Part shown: one piece after another, positions 41,442 through 50,946 of the stretch
Layout: each line of letters starts with the position of its first letter
Numbering within the stretch: position 1 is the stretch's first letter
Source of the DNA: Candidatus Bathyarchaeota archaeon A05DMB-2
Lineage (GTDB): Archaea > Thermoproteota > Bathyarchaeia > Bathyarchaeales > Bathycorpusculaceae
Assembly (NCBI GenBank): GCA_018475625.1
Contig: JAAKEZ010000009.1
Span: 1-64,000 of the forward strand
DNA: 64,000 bases
Direction of reading: 5' to 3'
Translations under genes and position numbers: made by a program
Notes under the pieces: model-generated
The model's input: the letters and a program-made list of their open reading frames with translations, nothing else
The model's database searches: none
Told to the model about the DNA's origin: nothing

Positions 41442-41694
41442 CCCGTGCGGTTGACTGAATGAGCGAGCGGTCGAAAATCTGTTCCTCCTCAACGCTCATG
41501 ATATTCAGCGTTGAGAGCATGCGCGGAATGAGCGTTTGTTCGGGAATCTCAGCCATTATGACCCTGGGACCCCTGTCCTTTGGTTTTTTCAGTTCGATGA
41601 TTGTGGGCAAAAACGCGGCAAGGATGAGCATGGGAGTTGCTACGATTAACAGAATAATCGCAGTCAGATTCGGAATCATACACAATTCTTTCAA
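41410..41694 (-). CDS. Small membrane protein after the processive glycosyltransferase
   Basis: One N-terminal membrane helix (LTAIILLIVATPMLILAAFLP), then a soluble tail with a VIMAEIPEQTLIPRML stretch. The end overlaps the convergent radical SAM gene by 32 bases. It starts ten bases after the glycosyltransferase stop and likely belongs to that operon. The Met at residue 6 is a possible start. Confidence 0.6.
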   Translation of the reverse strand: MKELCMIPNLTAIILLIVATPMLILAAFLPTIIELKKPKDRGPRVIMAEIPEQTLIPRMLSTLNIMSVEEEQIFDRSLIQSTARVIEVLPSLDV

Positions 41695-41704
41695 GCATTA
41701 TGGC

Positions 41705-42988
41705 TCAGTTCATAATATAACAATTTCTGTCGCCAAAATGCCGCGTCTTCGCCCAGTTAACTTGTTTCTTACCAAGCAGTTTTGCAGCAAAAAGGTCCAG
41801 TAACGCCTTTGTGCAGATGAAAATATTATACATGTACGCCAAAAACAAAAGCGGAATCAAAAATTGGATTCGAGTTCTGCCGTCTAAGTAAGCGCCTACC
41901 CCGATTTCAAAAAAAGGCGCAAAATTTCCTGCCAAACTGTAAAAAGACACAGGCACAAAAAGCCAAAGCGCACTAAAAAGCTGTGAGGCTCCAGAGAGAA
42001 TAAGTGAAACACCAACAAGGAAAGCAACCAAAGTAACAACAGGTACGAAATACATGTTAAGGAGAAGCAAGCCATCGATTTTCGCCTTTAAATTCAGTTT
42101 TCGGCTCCTTACGACATTGAAGGCGTGTTTGAAACACACTTGCATGTGCCCTCGTGCCCACCTGTGCCTTTGACGCCAGTAAGCCTTCCAGCCATCCACG
42201 GCTTCTTCGTAGCATTCCGCGTCGCCTGCGTATCGGATTTTGTAGCCTGCAAGGTAAATTGTAAACGTCAGGTCCGTGTCTTCAGTCAACATCGACTCAT
42301 CAAAACCCCCGAACTCCGCCACAATGCTTCGCCTGAAGCCCCCGACCGTGCCGCCGAACTGCGGAATTAAGCCTAACTGTTCGCGGGCTTCTTGGTCAAC
42401 GCGGTAGCCGCCGATCCTCTCTAGCGTCACCAGCCGAGTTACAATGTTTTGCGCTTCGTTCAAGACCACAGGTCGCCCCTGAACCGCGCCGACAGCAGGG
42501 TCAACAAACTCTTTCACAAGCTTTTCCACTATGTCTCTTTGCGGGTAGTAGTCCGCGTCGAAGCAAAACACGATTTCGCCAACAGAGCGTTTCAAACCAG
42601 CGTTCAGGGCTGCCGCCTTGCCTTTGCCGCCTGTTTTTTTGTCTCGGTGAAGCACTTCGATGAACCCGTAGCGCTTTGCAAATTCTTCGGCAATCTGTCC
42701 CGTACCGTCGGATGATGCGTCGTCGATGACTACGACTTGCAATTTGTCGCGTGGATAGGTCAACTGTGTCGTTCTCTGGAGTAAACGCCCAATAACCATT
42801 TCCTCATCGCGTGCTGGAATAAGAACGGACACCGTAGGTTCATAATTTACTGCCAAAACAGCATTGGGTTTTGCGGTTTTTTTGTCTTTTCTTAAAACAG
42901 CAATGGTGAAAATGTAGTGACGAACGAGGTAGGTTACGATGAGCAAGGTGCAGAACAAGAAGGCTATTTCCAGCACTTCGACAATCAA
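41705..42988 (-). CDS. Processive family 2 glycosyltransferase (BcsA/NodC/HAS-like)
   Basis: Cytoplasmic GT-A domain between membrane helices: VSVLIPARDEE, VVIDDASSDGT, FDADYYPQ (DxD), TEDTDL and RQRHRW (QxxRW). These are the motifs of enzymes that make and export polysaccharide chains. One helix precedes and four or five follow the domain. It overlaps the upstream membrane-protein gene by four bases. The product polymer is unknown. Confidence 0.9.
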   Translation of the reverse strand: MIVEVLEIAFLFCTLLIVTYLVRHYIFTIAVLRKDKKTAKPNAVLAVNYEPTVSVLIPARDEEMVIGRLLQRTTQLTYPRDKLQVVVIDDASSDGTGQIAEEFAKRYGFIEVLHRDKKTGGKGKAAALNAGLKRSVGEIVFCFDADYYPQRDIVEKLVKEFVDPAVGAVQGRPVVLNEAQNIVTRLVTLERIGGYRVDQEAREQLGLIPQFGGTVGGFRRSIVAEFGGFDESMLTEDTDLTFTIYLAGYKIRYAGDAECYEEAVDGWKAYWRQRHRWARGHMQVCFKHAFNVVRSRKLNLKAKIDGLLLLNMYFVPVVTLVAFLVGVSLILSGASQLFSALWLFVPVSFYSLAGNFAPFFEIGVGAYLDGRTRIQFLIPLLFLAYMYNIFICTKALLDLFAAKLLGKKQVNWAKTRHFGDRNCYIMN

Positions 42989-43374
42989 GCTTTAACCTCT
43001 GTTCCGGTGTTTGCTTGAGGCGTGAGAACCGTCAGACTCAACGACCAAAAAGACACAACCCACGTGAAATTCAGAAACGGAAAGAAAATCGCGTAAACAA
43101 CATTGAAGCCCTCTCCAAAAACCAGGGTTCCCACGGCGGAGACAGAACAGAAAACATAACTCCAAAACAGACCAATCACGTTGCCCAACGCTAGCAAGAA
43201 CAGTTTCTTGTTGACCGCTCCTTTCAACTGGAATATGAGTGACGTGAAGAGCAAGTTGAAGATGAGAAGCGTGACTGTAGACTCGAGGTTAATCAATCGG
43301 AAGGATGCTAGGAGGCACAGCACGACTGCTTCCACAAAGGATATAGAAACCCAGCGGCTACTTACTAATTGCAT
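42985..43374 (-). CDS. Four-helix membrane protein
   Basis: A 129-residue protein made almost wholly of four hydrophobic helices. It overlaps the glycosyltransferase by four bases, so it is probably part of the export apparatus or a partner subunit. No family recognised. Confidence 0.65.
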   Translation of the reverse strand: MQLVSSRWVSISFVEAVVLCLLASFRLINLESTVTLLIFNLLFTSLIFQLKGAVNKKLFLLALGNVIGLFWSYVFCSVSAVGTLVFGEGFNVVYAIFFPFLNFTWVVSFWSLSLTVLTPQANTGTEVKA

Positions 43375-43501
43375 TTTATTGTCCCCGCTCCTTTTTCCTA
43401 TGATAGAGTTTCAGAAAACTACTATAGAATTAAATTTCAGTTTTAAAATTTGTGCAAACCGGAAACAGGTTGAAAGCTTGAATCGGATGTTTATGCGAAA
43501 G

Positions 43502-44116
43502 TTACAGGCTTTGATTGTTGAGTACTAATTTATCCAGAACCATGCAGAGAACCTGAAAAACCTCGTCAGCGCTTAAATTGTCAGTGTCCAAAACCAGATC
43601 AAACGGCTCAAAATCCTCGCCCAGCGTGAAACCGTAAAGCTTCTTGTATATGGCTTTGGTTCTTGCTTCCTTTTCCTTCAGCACTTCCAAGGCTTCTTTC
43701 ACGGTGAACCGGTCTCTTCGGGCAATTCTCTCCGCTCTTTTTTCCACGGAAGCCGTCAACCATATTTTGAAGCCTGTCTTAAGTAGCCAAGGCATCGTCC
43801 AACTGTCCAAGAAAACGTTTCCCTGCCGTGCATACTCCAAAAGTTTGTCGTCAACAGCCTTGTCGAATTTCAGGTCTTTTTCTCTTTTCTCTAGAAAACG
43901 GAGCCCGTCAGGGCTTTCCCACCAGCCGCGGCTTGACGCGTCGTAGCCTTCCTCCGCTGCCAAGGCTTTGAGGGCGTCTCCGCCTGAGTAATAGTTGAGA
44001 TGGTATTTTTTGGCAAGCTTCTTTGCCAAGGTGCTTTTTCCAGTGCCTGCCAGTCCAGAGATGCAAACTACCAACTTTTTTTCGGTGGCGCTCTCCGTTT
44101 TTTTGTTCTTGCTCAT
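43502..44116 (-). CDS. cmk: Cytidylate kinase, archaeal type
   Basis: P-loop VCISGLAGTGKSTLAKKLA near residue 17. The NMP-binding region (YYSGGDALKALA) and the Arg-rich lid (KRAERIARRDRFTV) are visible. It phosphorylates CMP or dCMP. It follows the DUF106 gene, which is the common archaeal order (secY-adk-DUF106-cmk). Confidence 0.85.
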   Translation of the reverse strand: MSKNKKTESATEKKLVVCISGLAGTGKSTLAKKLAKKYHLNYYSGGDALKALAAEEGYDASSRGWWESPDGLRFLEKREKDLKFDKAVDDKLLEYARQGNVFLDSWTMPWLLKTGFKIWLTASVEKRAERIARRDRFTVKEALEVLKEKEARTKAIYKKLYGFTLGEDFEPFDLVLDTDNLSADEVFQVLCMVLDKLVLNNQSL

Positions 44117-44142
44117 CGCGCTACCTCAACCGCACCGCCATT

Positions 44143-44607
44143 TCATTCTATTGGCGTTATGCCCATGAATTTAGAGATTAGTGTTCCGAAGGAGAAAGAG
44201 CAAAGCAGGTACCAGTAGAACACGGGTATGCCACCTATTCCTGGCACGATAGCAACTGGGTTTGCGCCGTATACTGGAATCAGGAAGAGATACCAAATTA
44301 GCAGATAAACGAAGCCGATGGGGAAAAGCAGCAGCTGAGGCTTCGACATCTTCATTTGCATGCGTGCTATTTGAGCATCTTTCTTCTTCAGTTTCTCAAT
44401 CATCTTCTTGTCGTTCGCACGCAGAGCCTGCATCTTTTGAGCGTTATGTTCCGCGATTTCCGTCCGCATCGTCTTATACTCTTCCCAGCCAACCATGCGG
44501 TTGATCAATAGGCGATTGATTGTCATGTTGATTAGTGAAACGGCAACCGTGATAAGCAATACAATTGTTGTCGAAATGGGCATGATGGAAATATCTATTG
44601 CTGACAT
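44143..44607 (-). CDS. DUF106/EMC3-like membrane insertase subunit
   Basis: A first helix (TTIVLLITVAVSLINMTIN), a charged coiled coil with MQALRANDKKMIEKLKKKDAQI, and two further helices with PQLLLFPIGFVYLLIWYLF. This is the layout of archaeal DUF106 proteins, members of the Oxa1/EMC3/TMCO1 group that help insert membrane proteins. Upstream of cmk on the same strand. Confidence 0.88.
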   Translation of the reverse strand: MSAIDISIMPISTTIVLLITVAVSLINMTINRLLINRMVGWEEYKTMRTEIAEHNAQKMQALRANDKKMIEKLKKKDAQIARMQMKMSKPQLLLFPIGFVYLLIWYLFLIPVYGANPVAIVPGIGGIPVFYWYLLCSFSFGTLISKFMGITPIE

Positions 44608-44879
44608 TGCACGGGTATCCTTCGCAATTCGTGTGCGTGCGTTAGCCTATTTGGTTTCTTGTTAATAACCATTTTTGCTCCCTTCACAGCACATTAAAGT
44701 GGCCCTTCGGCAAAAGTGAACCGAACGAATGAAGGAGTTTGCTGGAGTTCTGAGTTCGCAAATTAAGAAAAGAAAAAAATTAAATGATGTTACACCCATC
44801 CAGCCAAATAAAAACAATAGACTTCAGGCTGAACGCCCGAACTCGTTCAATTATATTAGATAGCCTAAGCATCAGTTGA

Positions 44880-44907
44880 ATCTATTTATATGGGGGCTAT
44901 AGACTGC
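44880..44907 (+). repeat. Dispersed repeat family, copy E (3' end only)
   Basis: TTTATATGGGGGCTATAGAC matches the 3' end of the family. The 5' part is not recognisable. The rest of the gap 44608-44926 shows no gene. Confidence 0.5.
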
Positions 44908-44926
44908 GCCGAGCAACTAATTTCAC

Positions 44927-45544
44927 TCAGCATGTTTTTCGCATGATTTTTTCAGCAATCGCCAAGTCCTTCTGCGTGTTAATATTCAATAGAACCTCAA
45001 CATCCTCGGTTATTATTGCAGCCGTGTCAATTTTTCCTTCATCACGAACCCGTGCACCGTTGATTATGTTGACGCCGGAAACAGCGTACCACACGCCCTT
45101 ATGCTCATCCGTGGACGACACGGAAAGTTCAAGCTTTTCGCGCGTTTCTATCGGAACAAAAACCGCCAGCGCATCCTTTCCGCTTTCCGCAAAGGCATCG
45201 ATAACTTTGTCGAGGAATTTTCCAGTTAAAGCCGGCAAGTCGCAGGGAACAATCAGAACTGGACGCAGCAACTCCGCCTTAAGAACAGCCTGCACCAAAT
45301 CATCATGGTAACCCACACCGTCAGTGCGAATAACCCGCAAACCCTCACGCAGGCATTTTGCTTCGGTTTCAGGAGCGTTCCCGCTCGTCACGACATAGAA
45401 CCCTGAAACCTGCCTCGCTGATTTAACCGCATCCACAACCCAGTCAATAAGGGGCTTGCCCAGAAACGGCAACAGGGGCTTCTCAACCGCCAACTCCATG
45501 CGTTTTCCTTTGCCGCCAGCCATAATCAACGCGGGAACCTTCAA
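44927..45544 (-). CDS. cobY: Adenosylcobinamide-phosphate guanylyltransferase
   Basis: NTP transferase fold with LIMAGGKGKRM, EKPLLPFLGKPLI and VPCDLPAL. Size (205) and the four-base overlap with cobS support CobY, the archaeal enzyme that activates adenosylcobinamide phosphate with GTP. It provides the substrate for CobS. Alternative nucleotidyltransferase roles are less likely given the neighbour. Confidence 0.87.
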   Translation of the reverse strand: MKVPALIMAGGKGKRMELAVEKPLLPFLGKPLIDWVVDAVKSARQVSGFYVVTSGNAPETEAKCLREGLRVIRTDGVGYHDDLVQAVLKAELLRPVLIVPCDLPALTGKFLDKVIDAFAESGKDALAVFVPIETREKLELSVSSTDEHKGVWYAVSGVNIINGARVRDEGKIDTAAIITEDVEVLLNINTQKDLAIAEKIMRKTC

Positions 45545-46356
45545 AGCAACAACACACCCGCCACAAAAATCAGCACTGCAGAACGAACAACCTCGTTTGT
45601 CGCACCCATCACGTCTCCAGAAACACCTCCGAAAACGCTCTTTCCCACCTGTCCCATCAGAACCCCAAGCGTCACGCTCACCAAGATCACGCCTATACCC
45701 GTCAAACCCAAAAGCAAGACAGCAACCAAACCTGCAAGCACATAAGCCACCAAACTACGCGTCCTTTTGGCGTTTTCAAGAAAAATCGAGCCTAAACCCT
45801 TATGCGTCGGCTTCCCAACCACTGCGATTGTAACCATCGCCAACTTGGCAGCCACCTCAGCAACAATAATCGCTCCAAACGCGGAACCCACATCCAGAAA
45901 GAATAAACCCACAATCCCTACGAACTCGACAATAATCGCCAACACAGCACCCTTGTACGAAACAGTCCACTTATGAGCTGCTGCACGTCTCTCCTCCAAG
46001 TTACCCAAACCCACAGCGTTACCCAAATCCACCAACCCGTCAAAGTGCTGAAGCCCAGATAAAACCAACAGGAAAGCCAAAGTCATCACCGCAGGAAGCA
46101 GCATCAGCAAAAACCCGCTGGGGGTCCAAACAAACAAGCTGACGAACCCAAGCAGGTACGACAACAGAAAACGTGAAGCGTAATAATACGCTGCCCCAAG
46201 CAACCCGATGAACGCGCCAACCACAGGAAACAGGTAAATATACTCCGCTGTTGTCAACACAAAATCCTCAGTCTTACCCAACGGTATTATAGTGAAGAAA
46301 GACAGCAAATCCCTAAAAGTTTTTATAGCTTTCACCGGCGACATATACCCTATCAC
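45541..46356 (-). CDS. cobS: Adenosylcobinamide-GDP ribazoletransferase (cobalamin synthase)
   Basis: Membrane enzyme that joins the lower ligand base to adenosylcobinamide-GDP. FFTIIPLG near the start, QHFDGLVDLGNA (HLDGLAD-like) and FGGVSGDVMGATNEV (GGxTGDxLGA-like) are the CobS motifs. About seven helices. Together with cobY and cbiZ this indicates corrinoid assembly or remodelling. The ATG at 46344 (MSPVKAIK) is an alternative start. Confidence 0.9.
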   Translation of the reverse strand: MIGYMSPVKAIKTFRDLLSFFTIIPLGKTEDFVLTTAEYIYLFPVVGAFIGLLGAAYYYASRFLLSYLLGFVSLFVWTPSGFLLMLLPAVMTLAFLLVLSGLQHFDGLVDLGNAVGLGNLEERRAAAHKWTVSYKGAVLAIIVEFVGIVGLFFLDVGSAFGAIIVAEVAAKLAMVTIAVVGKPTHKGLGSIFLENAKRTRSLVAYVLAGLVAVLLLGLTGIGVILVSVTLGVLMGQVGKSVFGGVSGDVMGATNEVVRSAVLIFVAGVLLL

Positions 46357-46393
46357 TCAACTAAATAAGATATAGACTTTGTCGTGAAACCTC

Positions 46394-47344
46394 ATGGCGC
46401 AACTTAACGAAAAGCGAGTACTGGTAACTGGTGGTGCAGGCTTCATAGGCTTTCACTTGTGCAAAAAACTCTCAGAGTACACATCTAACCTAACAATATA
46501 TGATAACCTTTCAAGCGGGAAACTCGAAAACGTAAAAGACCTGCCGAAAGCAAATTTCGTGAAAGGCGACATCCTCGACCTCACAAAACTGTGCTCGCTG
46601 GAGAAAGCTGACCTGATTTACCACCTCGCAGCCCAGGTCGTTGTCCCATACTCCATGGAAAATCCGCTGGAAGATTTTGAAACCAACGCGCATGGAACCT
46701 TGAACGTTCTTGAAAAGGCACGTAAAGACGACGCAAGAATAGTCTTCGCCTCAAGTGCAGCCGTGTACGGCAACCCCACCAAACTGCCAACACCAGAAGA
46801 TTACGGTTTTAACCCCTTCTCATGCTACGGCTTGTCCAAAGTAGTCGGCGAAGAATACTGCAACATGTACGCCAACCAGTACGGCTTGGAAGTCACCATC
46901 ATGAGGTTCGCCAACGTTTACGGTTCAAGATGCCATGGAGTCATAAACGATTTCCTAGACAAACTTAGTAGGAACCCGAACAGGCTGGAAATAATCGGCA
47001 CAGGCTTGCAATCCCGAGACTTCGTTCACATCTCAGACATCGTAGAAGCGTTAATAACTTCAGTCCAAAAAGAAAAAGCCATCGGTCAAACGTACAACCT
47101 CGGATATGGAAAAACAACAAAAATAATAGATCTTGCCAAAATGATCCTCAAAATCCTCGACCTAACCAATAAAACGGTCATAACAACAACCAACGTTTCA
47201 TGGAAAGGAGACATCAACACAATTTGGTTTGACATAAGCAAAGCGAAAAAAGAGTTGAATTGGCATCCCAAAATAACCCTTGAAGACACGCTGAAAGAGA
47301 TGATCAAAGAGAGGAAACTCGGAGATGACATCAACACTCACTAA
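46394..47344 (+). CDS. NAD-dependent sugar epimerase (UDP-glucose 4-epimerase-like)
   Basis: Short-chain dehydrogenase fold: VLVTGGAGFIG (NAD loop), HLAAQVVVP, SSAAVYG and the catalytic YGLSK. Probably supplies UDP-galactose or another epimerised sugar for surface glycans or glycolipids. It overlaps the UbiA gene by 20 bases, so it heads a lipid operon. Confidence 0.87.
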   Translation: MAQLNEKRVLVTGGAGFIGFHLCKKLSEYTSNLTIYDNLSSGKLENVKDLPKANFVKGDILDLTKLCSLEKADLIYHLAAQVVVPYSMENPLEDFETNAHGTLNVLEKARKDDARIVFASSAAVYGNPTKLPTPEDYGFNPFSCYGLSKVVGEEYCNMYANQYGLEVTIMRFANVYGSRCHGVINDFLDKLSRNPNRLEIIGTGLQSRDFVHISDIVEALITSVQKEKAIGQTYNLGYGKTTKIIDLAKMILKILDLTNKTVITTTNVSWKGDINTIWFDISKAKKELNWHPKITLEDTLKEMIKERKLGDDINTH

Positions 47345-48221
47345 AGGCTTAATCGCGCTTCTGCGTCTTCCATACTGGATGATGACAGGCGGCTTGGCAC
47401 TTCTCACGTCTCTAGCCATTACGAAAGGTGCTCTCAGTGTAGAAATTGCGTTTCTGTCCTTCTTTTCCATGGCATTTATAACTTCAGCAGGATTCGCCCT
47501 TAACGACTACTTTGACAGGGAAAGCGATGCCCTTATCAAACCAAAGCGGCCCATACCTTCAGGAGCTTTATCTCTGAAGCAGGTTGTAGCTGTCGCGGTT
47601 ATCCTTTTCGTGGTGGGTTTGAGCCTTGCAGCATGGATAAATCAGTTCAGCCTCATAATCCTGCTCATCGACTCCATACTGCTCGTGGTGTACTCAGCCT
47701 TTATAAAACGGAAGTCAGGTTTCGCCGCGAACATCCTCGTCGGCATATTAACTGGCACAGCTTTCCTGTATGGCGAAGCAGTCACTCTAGGACCAAACAC
47801 CATCATTCCAACGGTTCTGCCATTAGCTTCGTTGAGCCTGTACCCCATTGCCTGCGGAACAATCGGCGGCAACATTCTTCGAGACATCCTAAGCCTCGAA
47901 GGCGACGCAAAAGTTGGTTATCCGACGCTTCCCCAGAAAATAGGCAACGCAAACGCAGTAAAAACTGCTGCCGTCTTCTTTGTCACCACGGGCGTGCTTG
48001 CGCCTCTTCCTTACCTTCTAAACCAGTTAACGGTGTATTATTTGCCTCCCATACTGGTGTGGAGTGCTCTTCTCATCTACGCCTCCATCCGCCTTGTCAC
48101 TTCAGCCTCATCTGTCCAAGATGTGCGGAAATATGAGCGGTTAATCACCATGTCTATGATGCTGCTTCCGCTGTCGCTGATAATTGAGGCTTTATCTCCG
48201 ATAATCGGAGGACTTCCGTGA
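47325..48221 (+). CDS. UbiA prenyltransferase, probably geranylgeranylglyceryl-phosphate geranylgeranyltransferase
   Basis: Multi-helix protein with the two Asp-rich motifs NDYFDRESDAL and NILRDILSLEGDAK. In archaea the family includes the enzyme that adds the second geranylgeranyl chain to make digeranylgeranylglyceryl phosphate, a core membrane lipid step. Its overlap with a tetraether-synthase-like gene supports that role over quinone or heme prenylation. Confidence 0.85.
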   Translation: MTSTLTKGLIALLRLPYWMMTGGLALLTSLAITKGALSVEIAFLSFFSMAFITSAGFALNDYFDRESDALIKPKRPIPSGALSLKQVVAVAVILFVVGLSLAAWINQFSLIILLIDSILLVVYSAFIKRKSGFAANILVGILTGTAFLYGEAVTLGPNTIIPTVLPLASLSLYPIACGTIGGNILRDILSLEGDAKVGYPTLPQKIGNANAVKTAAVFFVTTGVLAPLPYLLNQLTVYYLPPILVWSALLIYASIRLVTSASSVQDVRKYERLITMSMMLLPLSLIIEALSPIIGGLP

Positions 48222-49684
48222 AGAAAACAAAAAGTATCTGTCCAGTGTGCCAGAAAAAAATCGACGCAGAAATTTCTGTTAAAGACGACAGAATCCTCAT
48301 CACCAAGCGATGCCCAGAACACGGCGTTTTTACTGCTACACATTGGCAGAGCCCAAGGATTTTCGGTTTCACAGAGGATTACGACTACTTCAAGTACTTC
48401 GAAGACCCCAAGGCATCCTCTAATCCTGATGGCTGTCCATACATCTGTGGTTCATGTAGCCACCACACTTCGGACACCGTCATAGGGGTCATCGATGTCA
48501 CTAAGAAATGTGATTTGCGTTGCGCAGTCTGCTTTTCAACGTTTTCTGACCACATCGTAGATTATGAGCCCACTAAAGCTGAGCTTGTGAACATCCTGAC
48601 GTTCCTGAGCAAACGCGACCCGAAACCTCCTGCAATTCTGTTCTCTGGTGGTGAACCGTTAGAGCGTGAGGACATGCCAGAAATCATCGGCACCGCGCAC
48701 CGATTGAAGTTTATGACCATCTTGGCGACTAATGGGATACATCTGGCTGAGAACCCTGAACTTGCGGCGAAGCTGAAGCAGAACGGCTTGAACATTGTTT
48801 ATTTGCAGTTTGACAGCTTCCGAGATTCGTTCTACGAGAAAATACGTGGAAGGAAGCTTTTGGACCTTAAGTACAAGGCTGTGGATGTCTGTCGCAAGCT
48901 GGACATGGAAGTCATCTTGGTTACGACGTTGATGCGTGGCTTCAACGATCAAGAAGTTGGAAAGATTGTGCGGTTTGCCGCGGTGAATTCGGACATCATT
49001 CGCGGCTTGATTTTCCAGCCTATCGCGTTTACGGGTCGCGCTACGGATAATCCTTTTCAGGATGCTTGGCGGGAGTGGCGGTTTGCCGAAGATGTGGAGC
49101 TTCAGACTAATGGCGAGATAAAGACGACTGACTTCTTCCCGTTGGGTGTGATGGTTTCGCCCATAAAGATTATGCGGAAGTTCATGAAGAAGCCTTGGCC
49201 GCTGTTCTCTTGCAGTCCGCATTGTGGCATCGTGAATTGGATGTACGTCTCCAAGAGCGGCAAGATTATTCCGATTAACCATTTTGTGGATTTCGAGAAG
49301 TTTTTCAGGCTGATTTTGAAGACTGCTCAGAACGTGGATTCGAAGGGCAGGTTTTCGCTTTTGGCGTCGCTGTTCATGGCGTCCATGCGGTCTCTGGACA
49401 TGTTACTTGTCACAAAGGAAGTTGGCATATTCACTCTGATGCGAAGTATCCTGAAGATGCATATTTCGCCGAGTTACCAGTCGCTTGGTTCTATACGAAG
49501 GAGGATTTTTCTACTGGGCTGCATGGCTTTCATGGACCCGTACAATTTTGATGTGAACCGCGTTAGAAGATGCGTGATACACTACGTTACTCCAGACCTG
49601 AAGGTCATACCTTTCTGCGCCTACAACAACGTCCACAGGATAGAGACTGAGGAAGAGTACGCTTCGCGCGGATTGGCAAAATAG
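48218..49684 (+). CDS. Radical SAM protein of the tetraether synthase (Tes/MJ0619) type
   Basis: N-terminal zinc- or cluster-binding cysteines (CPVC, CPEHG, CPYICGSC), then the radical SAM motif CDLRCAVC (Cys98, Cys102, Cys105) and FSGGEPLERED. The cysteine-rich N-terminus and C-terminal CSPHCG and PFCAYN fit the Tes/MJ0619 group, which joins the ends of two archaeol chains to form tetraether lipids. It overlaps the UbiA lipid gene by four bases. About 488 residues, the usual size. Confidence 0.82.
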   Translation: MKKTKSICPVCQKKIDAEISVKDDRILITKRCPEHGVFTATHWQSPRIFGFTEDYDYFKYFEDPKASSNPDGCPYICGSCSHHTSDTVIGVIDVTKKCDLRCAVCFSTFSDHIVDYEPTKAELVNILTFLSKRDPKPPAILFSGGEPLEREDMPEIIGTAHRLKFMTILATNGIHLAENPELAAKLKQNGLNIVYLQFDSFRDSFYEKIRGRKLLDLKYKAVDVCRKLDMEVILVTTLMRGFNDQEVGKIVRFAAVNSDIIRGLIFQPIAFTGRATDNPFQDAWREWRFAEDVELQTNGEIKTTDFFPLGVMVSPIKIMRKFMKKPWPLFSCSPHCGIVNWMYVSKSGKIIPINHFVDFEKFFRLILKTAQNVDSKGRFSLLASLFMASMRSLDMLLVTKEVGIFTLMRSILKMHISPSYQSLGSIRRRIFLLGCMAFMDPYNFDVNRVRRCVIHYVTPDLKVIPFCAYNNVHRIETEEEYASRGLAK

Positions 49685-49690
49685 TGAACT

Positions 49691-50188
49691 TCAGGTTTGG
49701 TTTACTACTTCTATGTGCAGGACGCAGTAGTTATAAGTAAATTTGAATGCAGATGCGTTGTCGTCAAAGAGCCAGAGTTCGAACACCACAGAGTAGTTTC
49801 CAGGCTGATTTACGGATACTGTTGCAAGGGTTTCCCAATTCTCCCCATTTTCCACAGTTTCTGTGAAGGTGTTGACTGGATCAATTGGAACGGGCAATAT
49901 GGTAATCGTTTCATTAGTTATTTTGAGCTGGACTTCGCACAGCCGGCTTGTTCCCATGTGGTTTTCAACTTCAACATAAACGTTAAAGGTGTTATTGTGG
50001 TTGATTATTAGAAGCTCAGGGTAATCTATGGCTTTTTTCTGCTGGTAATCAAGCAGGTTGATGGTGCTGTAGCCTTCAGGTGGAAGCCTCGTTATAATAT
50101 AGTAGCCAGTAACTAGGCTTGAAACGAAAACTAGTACCACAACTATAGCAATCATGTAGCCTTTGTTTTCGTTTAGTTTCTCCATCAA
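49691..50188 (-). CDS. DUF1616-like membrane protein
   Basis: One N-terminal helix (YMIAIVVVLVFVSSLVTGYYI) followed by a beta-rich outer domain with YPELLIINHNNTFNVYVEVENH. This is the C-terminal pattern of DUF1616 proteins, often found near glycosyltransferases. It overlaps the glycosyltransferase gene by four bases. Function unknown. Confidence 0.75.
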   Translation of the reverse strand: MMEKLNENKGYMIAIVVVLVFVSSLVTGYYIITRLPPEGYSTINLLDYQQKKAIDYPELLIINHNNTFNVYVEVENHMGTSRLCEVQLKITNETITILPVPIDPVNTFTETVENGENWETLATVSVNQPGNYSVVFELWLFDDNASAFKFTYNYCVLHIEVVNQT

Positions 50189-50898
50189 CTTTTCAGGCGT
50201 CTCCAGATGAATTCTTTATGCATGAACCCTTTGAGCATGGTGGTGAATATTTCGATTCCTGACTTGAACTTTCTCAGTTTGGTTTTTCCGTATTTCCTTG
50301 TCTTGTAAGTTGATGGAACTTCAACCATTTTAAAGCCTTTTTTGGCGAATAGCACTAGCATTTCCGTGGCGAATGACATGTCATCCTCGTGGAATTCCAC
50401 CTGATTAAGCGCATCGTGGGATATGGCGCGGAATCCGGACTGAGTGTCGCTGAGAAACTGTCCGTAAAGGAAATCATAGCAGAAAGTTATCACTTTGTTG
50501 CCGATGAAGTTCATTAGCCCCATAGCTTTGTTGGGGTCATACATCCTTGTTGCCATGCACAAGTCTGCGTTGGTTTTGACGAGTTTTTCAAGCAGCAGGT
50601 TGATGTGTCTAACTTCGTAGGTTCCGTCACCATCAACCATCACCACAACGTTGCCTTTGGCGTATCTCATTCCGGTTCTCAGTGCGATGCCGTAACCGCG
50701 TCTGGGCTCAACAACGAGTTTGCAGAAGTTGGTGTCTTTGACTATTTCTTTGGTTCCATCGGTTGAATCTCCATCTACGACTATTATTTCTTTGGGGTAC
50801 GTGAGTTCCTTTTGGATGGTGGTTACTGCCTCGAGTATGTTTCCAGCTTCGTTGAGCGTTGGGATTACCACTGAGACCATTTCTACCTTAGAGGTCAT
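50185..50898 (-). CDS. Family 2 glycosyltransferase (dolichol-phosphate-mannose-synthase-like)
   Basis: GT-A motifs VSVVIPTLNEAGNI, IIVVDGDSTDGT and MVDGDGTYE (DxD), with SDTQSGFRA and YKTRKYGKTKL near the end. This is typical of enzymes that load a sugar on a polyprenyl phosphate for protein glycosylation. No C-terminal membrane helices. Part of the 52104-49691 glycosylation cluster. Confidence 0.87.
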   Translation of the reverse strand: MTSKVEMVSVVIPTLNEAGNILEAVTTIQKELTYPKEIIVVDGDSTDGTKEIVKDTNFCKLVVEPRRGYGIALRTGMRYAKGNVVVMVDGDGTYEVRHINLLLEKLVKTNADLCMATRMYDPNKAMGLMNFIGNKVITFCYDFLYGQFLSDTQSGFRAISHDALNQVEFHEDDMSFATEMLVLFAKKGFKMVEVPSTYKTRKYGKTKLRKFKSGIEIFTTMLKGFMHKEFIWRRLKS

Positions 50899-50946
50899 TC
50901 GCTTGCGACTCCACGGTTGGAGGGGTTATATAACTTTCGTTATGGC

